A stretch of DNA of 5,573 bases from Kofleriaceae bacterium (GTDB lineage: Bacteria; Myxococcota_A; Polyangia; Haliangiales; Haliangiaceae): the NCBI GenBank assembly GCA_016763395.1, contig JAESTW010000785.1, forward strand, positions 1-5,573, given 5' to 3'. The notes under the pieces were generated by a model. That model did no database searches. It was not told the DNA's origin and saw nothing but the letters and a program-made list of their open reading frames with translations. The position numbers and the translations under genes are program-made. Each line of letters starts with the position of its first letter. Within the stretch, counting starts at the first letter, position 1. Positions 3,860 through 5,573 of the stretch are shown piece after piece.

Positions 3860-5573
3860 GTGACTAAGCGCTGCCTACTCCTAGTCGATGGGGACGAGAA
3901 GAGCCTTCGTGTTCTCGAGGTGTCTCTCAAGAAGGCTGGCTTCAATATCCTCACCGCAAACACCGGGATTGAAGCACTGCAAAAAGCAGCGGACTATTCG
4001 CCCGACCTGGTGATCTCAGACACCGAGATGGAAGAGATGGATGGCTACGCGTTTTGCAAAGAGTTTAAGCAAAACCCCAACTGGGCTGATGTTCCATTCG
4101 TATTCTTGACGAAGGAATCTTCGATAGAAAATAAGATCAAGGGACTGGAGCTTGGTGTTGATGACTATCTTACGAAACCAATCTACATAAAAGAAATTCT
4201 AACGCGTGTCCGGATACTGCTTCAGAAACGCGAGCGATCGAACCTGGAGTTAAAGAAGGAACACAACACGCGTTTTGCAGGCCAACTCAATGATATGGGT
4301 GTGGTCGATTTGATCCAAACGATCGAGGTCAGTCGGAAGACCGGGATTATCTATTTTCGACAGGACGAGAAACGACAGGCCACAATCTTTTTCAAAGATG
4401 GAAAAGTCATCGACGCGGAGACCGGCCACTTGCAGGGGGAAGAGGCTGTTTATCGTATTCTAACGTGGAACGACGGCGAGTTTGAGGCTCTTTTTCGGCC
4501 CATTCGTCGGAAAGACACGATTGAGATGTCATCGCAGGCGCTTCTTATGGAGGGAATGCGCCGTCTAGACGATTGGGGGCGTTTGCAGGAGCAATTGCCG
4601 CCATTGGACAAGAAGTTTGAGATTGTCTACGACGAATTGTGGGAGCGCTTGTCGGAACTACCCGATAATCTCAATGCTGTTCTGCGTTTGTTCGATACCA
4701 GAAAAACTCTCAATGAAGTAATCGACGGTAGCTCCATGGGCGATCTTGAGGTCGTTGAGATTATCAGCAAATTGTATTTTGAGGGCATCATTGCCGAAGT
4801 CGGGAAAACGCCAAAGCCGACTGCTGAGATAGAGGCTCAACTTGGCAACGATCAATCCGACAATACTCAACCTGGCAACGATCAACCGGACAATGATCAG
4901 CCGGGCAACGGTCATGAGAGTGGTGACGAGCAGGAGCCAGATCCGATTACTGCGGTGGCATATGATCCCACGACTGACCTGGATGAGTCGGACGAGGAAG
5001 GCGATACGCCGATGGGCAGTGATCTGGATGCCGCCGCCGCCGTTGCCGTTGCGGACTCGGACACAGGAGGAATCATTAGTGAGGCCGATACCTTGCGAGA
5101 CGTAGATGTTTCGTCAGGTGGGGGAAATGACTCGACGACCACCGATATTTTGGACAAGGCGATTACTGCTGCGACTCCAATTGATAAGAGCCATCCTGGG
5201 ACTACAACCTTGTCAGGTGCACCGGTCGCTGCTGTGCGATTGGTCAAAAAAGTATCGAAGACACTGCCCTTCGCGGTAGTGGAGATTCGAAGGCAAAAAC
5301 CGGCAGAGGAAGAATCACCAGAGCCCGACCAAGATGCGGTAAAATTGTCCGAGGAGGCGCCAGCTGAGCGCCGGGACGATGGGACCAGTATTGAAGAAGA
5401 AGATGAGGTGGCAAGCGATTCGCCGGATTCTGCAGAAGACAGCAATTCAACAACCCATGGATCTGGTGATTCCGAGAGTGGTGACTCCGAGGATGAATCT
5501 GATAAGGGTGACTCCGAGGATGAATCTGATAAGGGTGACTCCGAGGATGAATCTAATAACGGTGACTCCGAGG
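3860..5573 (+). CDS. Response regulator with REC, PATAN (DUF4388) and long acidic repeat tail; 3' end cut by window
   Basis: This gene is open to the window edge (571 codons, no stop). GTG at 3860 is the only usual start between the in-frame TGA at 3836 and the REC domain. REC spans about residues 4-122: CLLLVDGDE with Asp10 and Asp12, phospho-acceptor Asp54 in VISDTEM, Thr84 in FLT, Lys106 in TKP. A charged helix (122-136) leads to a PATAN/DUF4388 domain (about 137-215: GQLNDMGVVDLIQTIE, KTGIIYF, ATIFFKDGKVIDAETG, GEEAVYRILTWNDGEFE). Residues 240-315 look like a small helical module ending LYFEGIIAEVG. From 316 the chain is acidic and low complexity, with 10-residue (329-348) and 9-residue (from 541) repeats. 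A basic stretch (about 459-479, VRLVKKVSKTLPFAVVEIRR) interrupts it. No membrane segment or DNA-binding domain is seen, so output is probably by protein contact. PATAN regulators are common in Myxococcota and relatives. The partner kinase is unknown. Confidence 0.9.
   Translation, partial: MTKRCLLLVDGDEKSLRVLEVSLKKAGFNILTANTGIEALQKAADYSPDLVISDTEMEEMDGYAFCKEFKQNPNWADVPFVFLTKESSIENKIKGLELGVDDYLTKPIYIKEILTRVRILLQKRERSNLELKKEHNTRFAGQLNDMGVVDLIQTIEVSRKTGIIYFRQDEKRQATIFFKDGKVIDAETGHLQGEEAVYRILTWNDGEFEALFRPIRRKDTIEMSSQALLMEGMRRLDDWGRLQEQLPPLDKKFEIVYDELWERLSELPDNLNAVLRLFDTRKTLNEVIDGSSMGDLEVVEIISKLYFEGIIAEVGKTPKPTAEIEAQLGNDQSDNTQPGNDQPDNDQPGNGHESGDEQEPDPITAVAYDPTTDLDESDEEGDTPMGSDLDAAAAVAVADSDTGGIISEADTLRDVDVSSGGGNDSTTTDILDKAITAATPIDKSHPGTTTLSGAPVAAVRLVKKVSKTLPFAVVEIRRQKPAEEESPEPDQDAVKLSEEAPAERRDDGTSIEEEDEVASDSPDSAEDSNSTTHGSGDSESGDSEDESDKGDSEDESDKGDSEDESNNGDSE
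4844..4909 (+). repeat. In-frame 30-bp repeat coding GNDQPDNDQP
   Basis: Two 30-bp units (4844-4873, 4874-4903) encode GNDQSDNTQP and GNDQPDNDQP. A third begins with GGCAAC (4904-4909). The units differ at several bases. They form the first part of the disordered linker after the folded domains of the response regulator. Confidence 0.8.
5480..5573 (+). repeat. In-frame 27-bp repeat coding GDSEDESDK, running off the window
   Basis: Two identical 27-bp units (5480-5506, 5507-5533) encode GDSEDESDK. A third (5534-5560) encodes GDSEDESNN with two base changes, and a fourth is cut at the edge. A short precursor, GDSES, lies at 5465-5479. Near-perfect DNA identity suggests recent slippage or recombination, so tail length may vary between strains. 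The array may continue beyond the window. Confidence 0.93.

Noticed and set aside
4912..5445. Minus-strand open frame of 177 codons, Ser-rich
   Set aside because: It is antisense to the acidic tail of the response regulator. GAT/GAC/GAG-rich codons give few stops and a Ser/Val-rich shadow on the other strand.

Overview
The window looks like an origin-proximal stretch of a bacterial chromosome. Four near-identical ParB-binding (parS) palindromes lie in its left third. A gene for the 16S rRNA methyltransferase RsmG, a classic origin/parAB neighbour, lies in the middle. The REC-PATAN (DUF4388) response regulator at the right end is a type common in Myxococcota and related deltaproteobacterial lineages, and base composition is close to balanced by eye. 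That taxonomic placement is an inference from family style only. No rRNA, tRNA, transposase gene or CRISPR array is visible.

Layout. (1) Positions 1-1819 hold no gene I can support. This region contains two copies of a 28-bp direct repeat at the left edge, one perfect DnaA box, and a degenerate tandem array with a 72-bp period (about 514-1000). Three perfect copies of a 27-bp repeat (1000-1080) interrupt the array. Several hairpins and a 41-bp direct repeat follow. parS sites are at 326, 1542, 1632 and 1804. (2) Positions 1820-2974, minus strand: bioF (8-amino-7-oxononanoate synthase), ending one base from the fourth parS. (3) Positions 2975-3119: a spacer containing a second, diverged copy of the bioF 5' end, readable as a 34-codon truncated ORF. 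(4) Positions 3120-3698, minus strand: rsmG. (5) Positions 3699-3859: divergent intergenic region. (6) Positions 3860 to the right edge, plus strand: a GTG-started response regulator (REC, PATAN, a helical module, then a very acidic repetitive tail). It is cut by the window end after 571 codons.

How it fits together. The parS cluster is presumably loaded by ParB encoded elsewhere, so the gene-free region is a candidate centromere, with the origin possibly close to the left edge. In many bacteria rsmG is followed by parA-parB. Here it is followed by a bioF fragment, intact bioF, and then the parS sites and repeats, which suggests local rearrangement. rsmG and bioF point the same way and may be co-transcribed, but their functions (ribosome modification, biotin synthesis) are unrelated. 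The regulator is transcribed divergently from them.

The items most worth a second look are the 72-bp array placed between parS sites and the duplicated bioF start.
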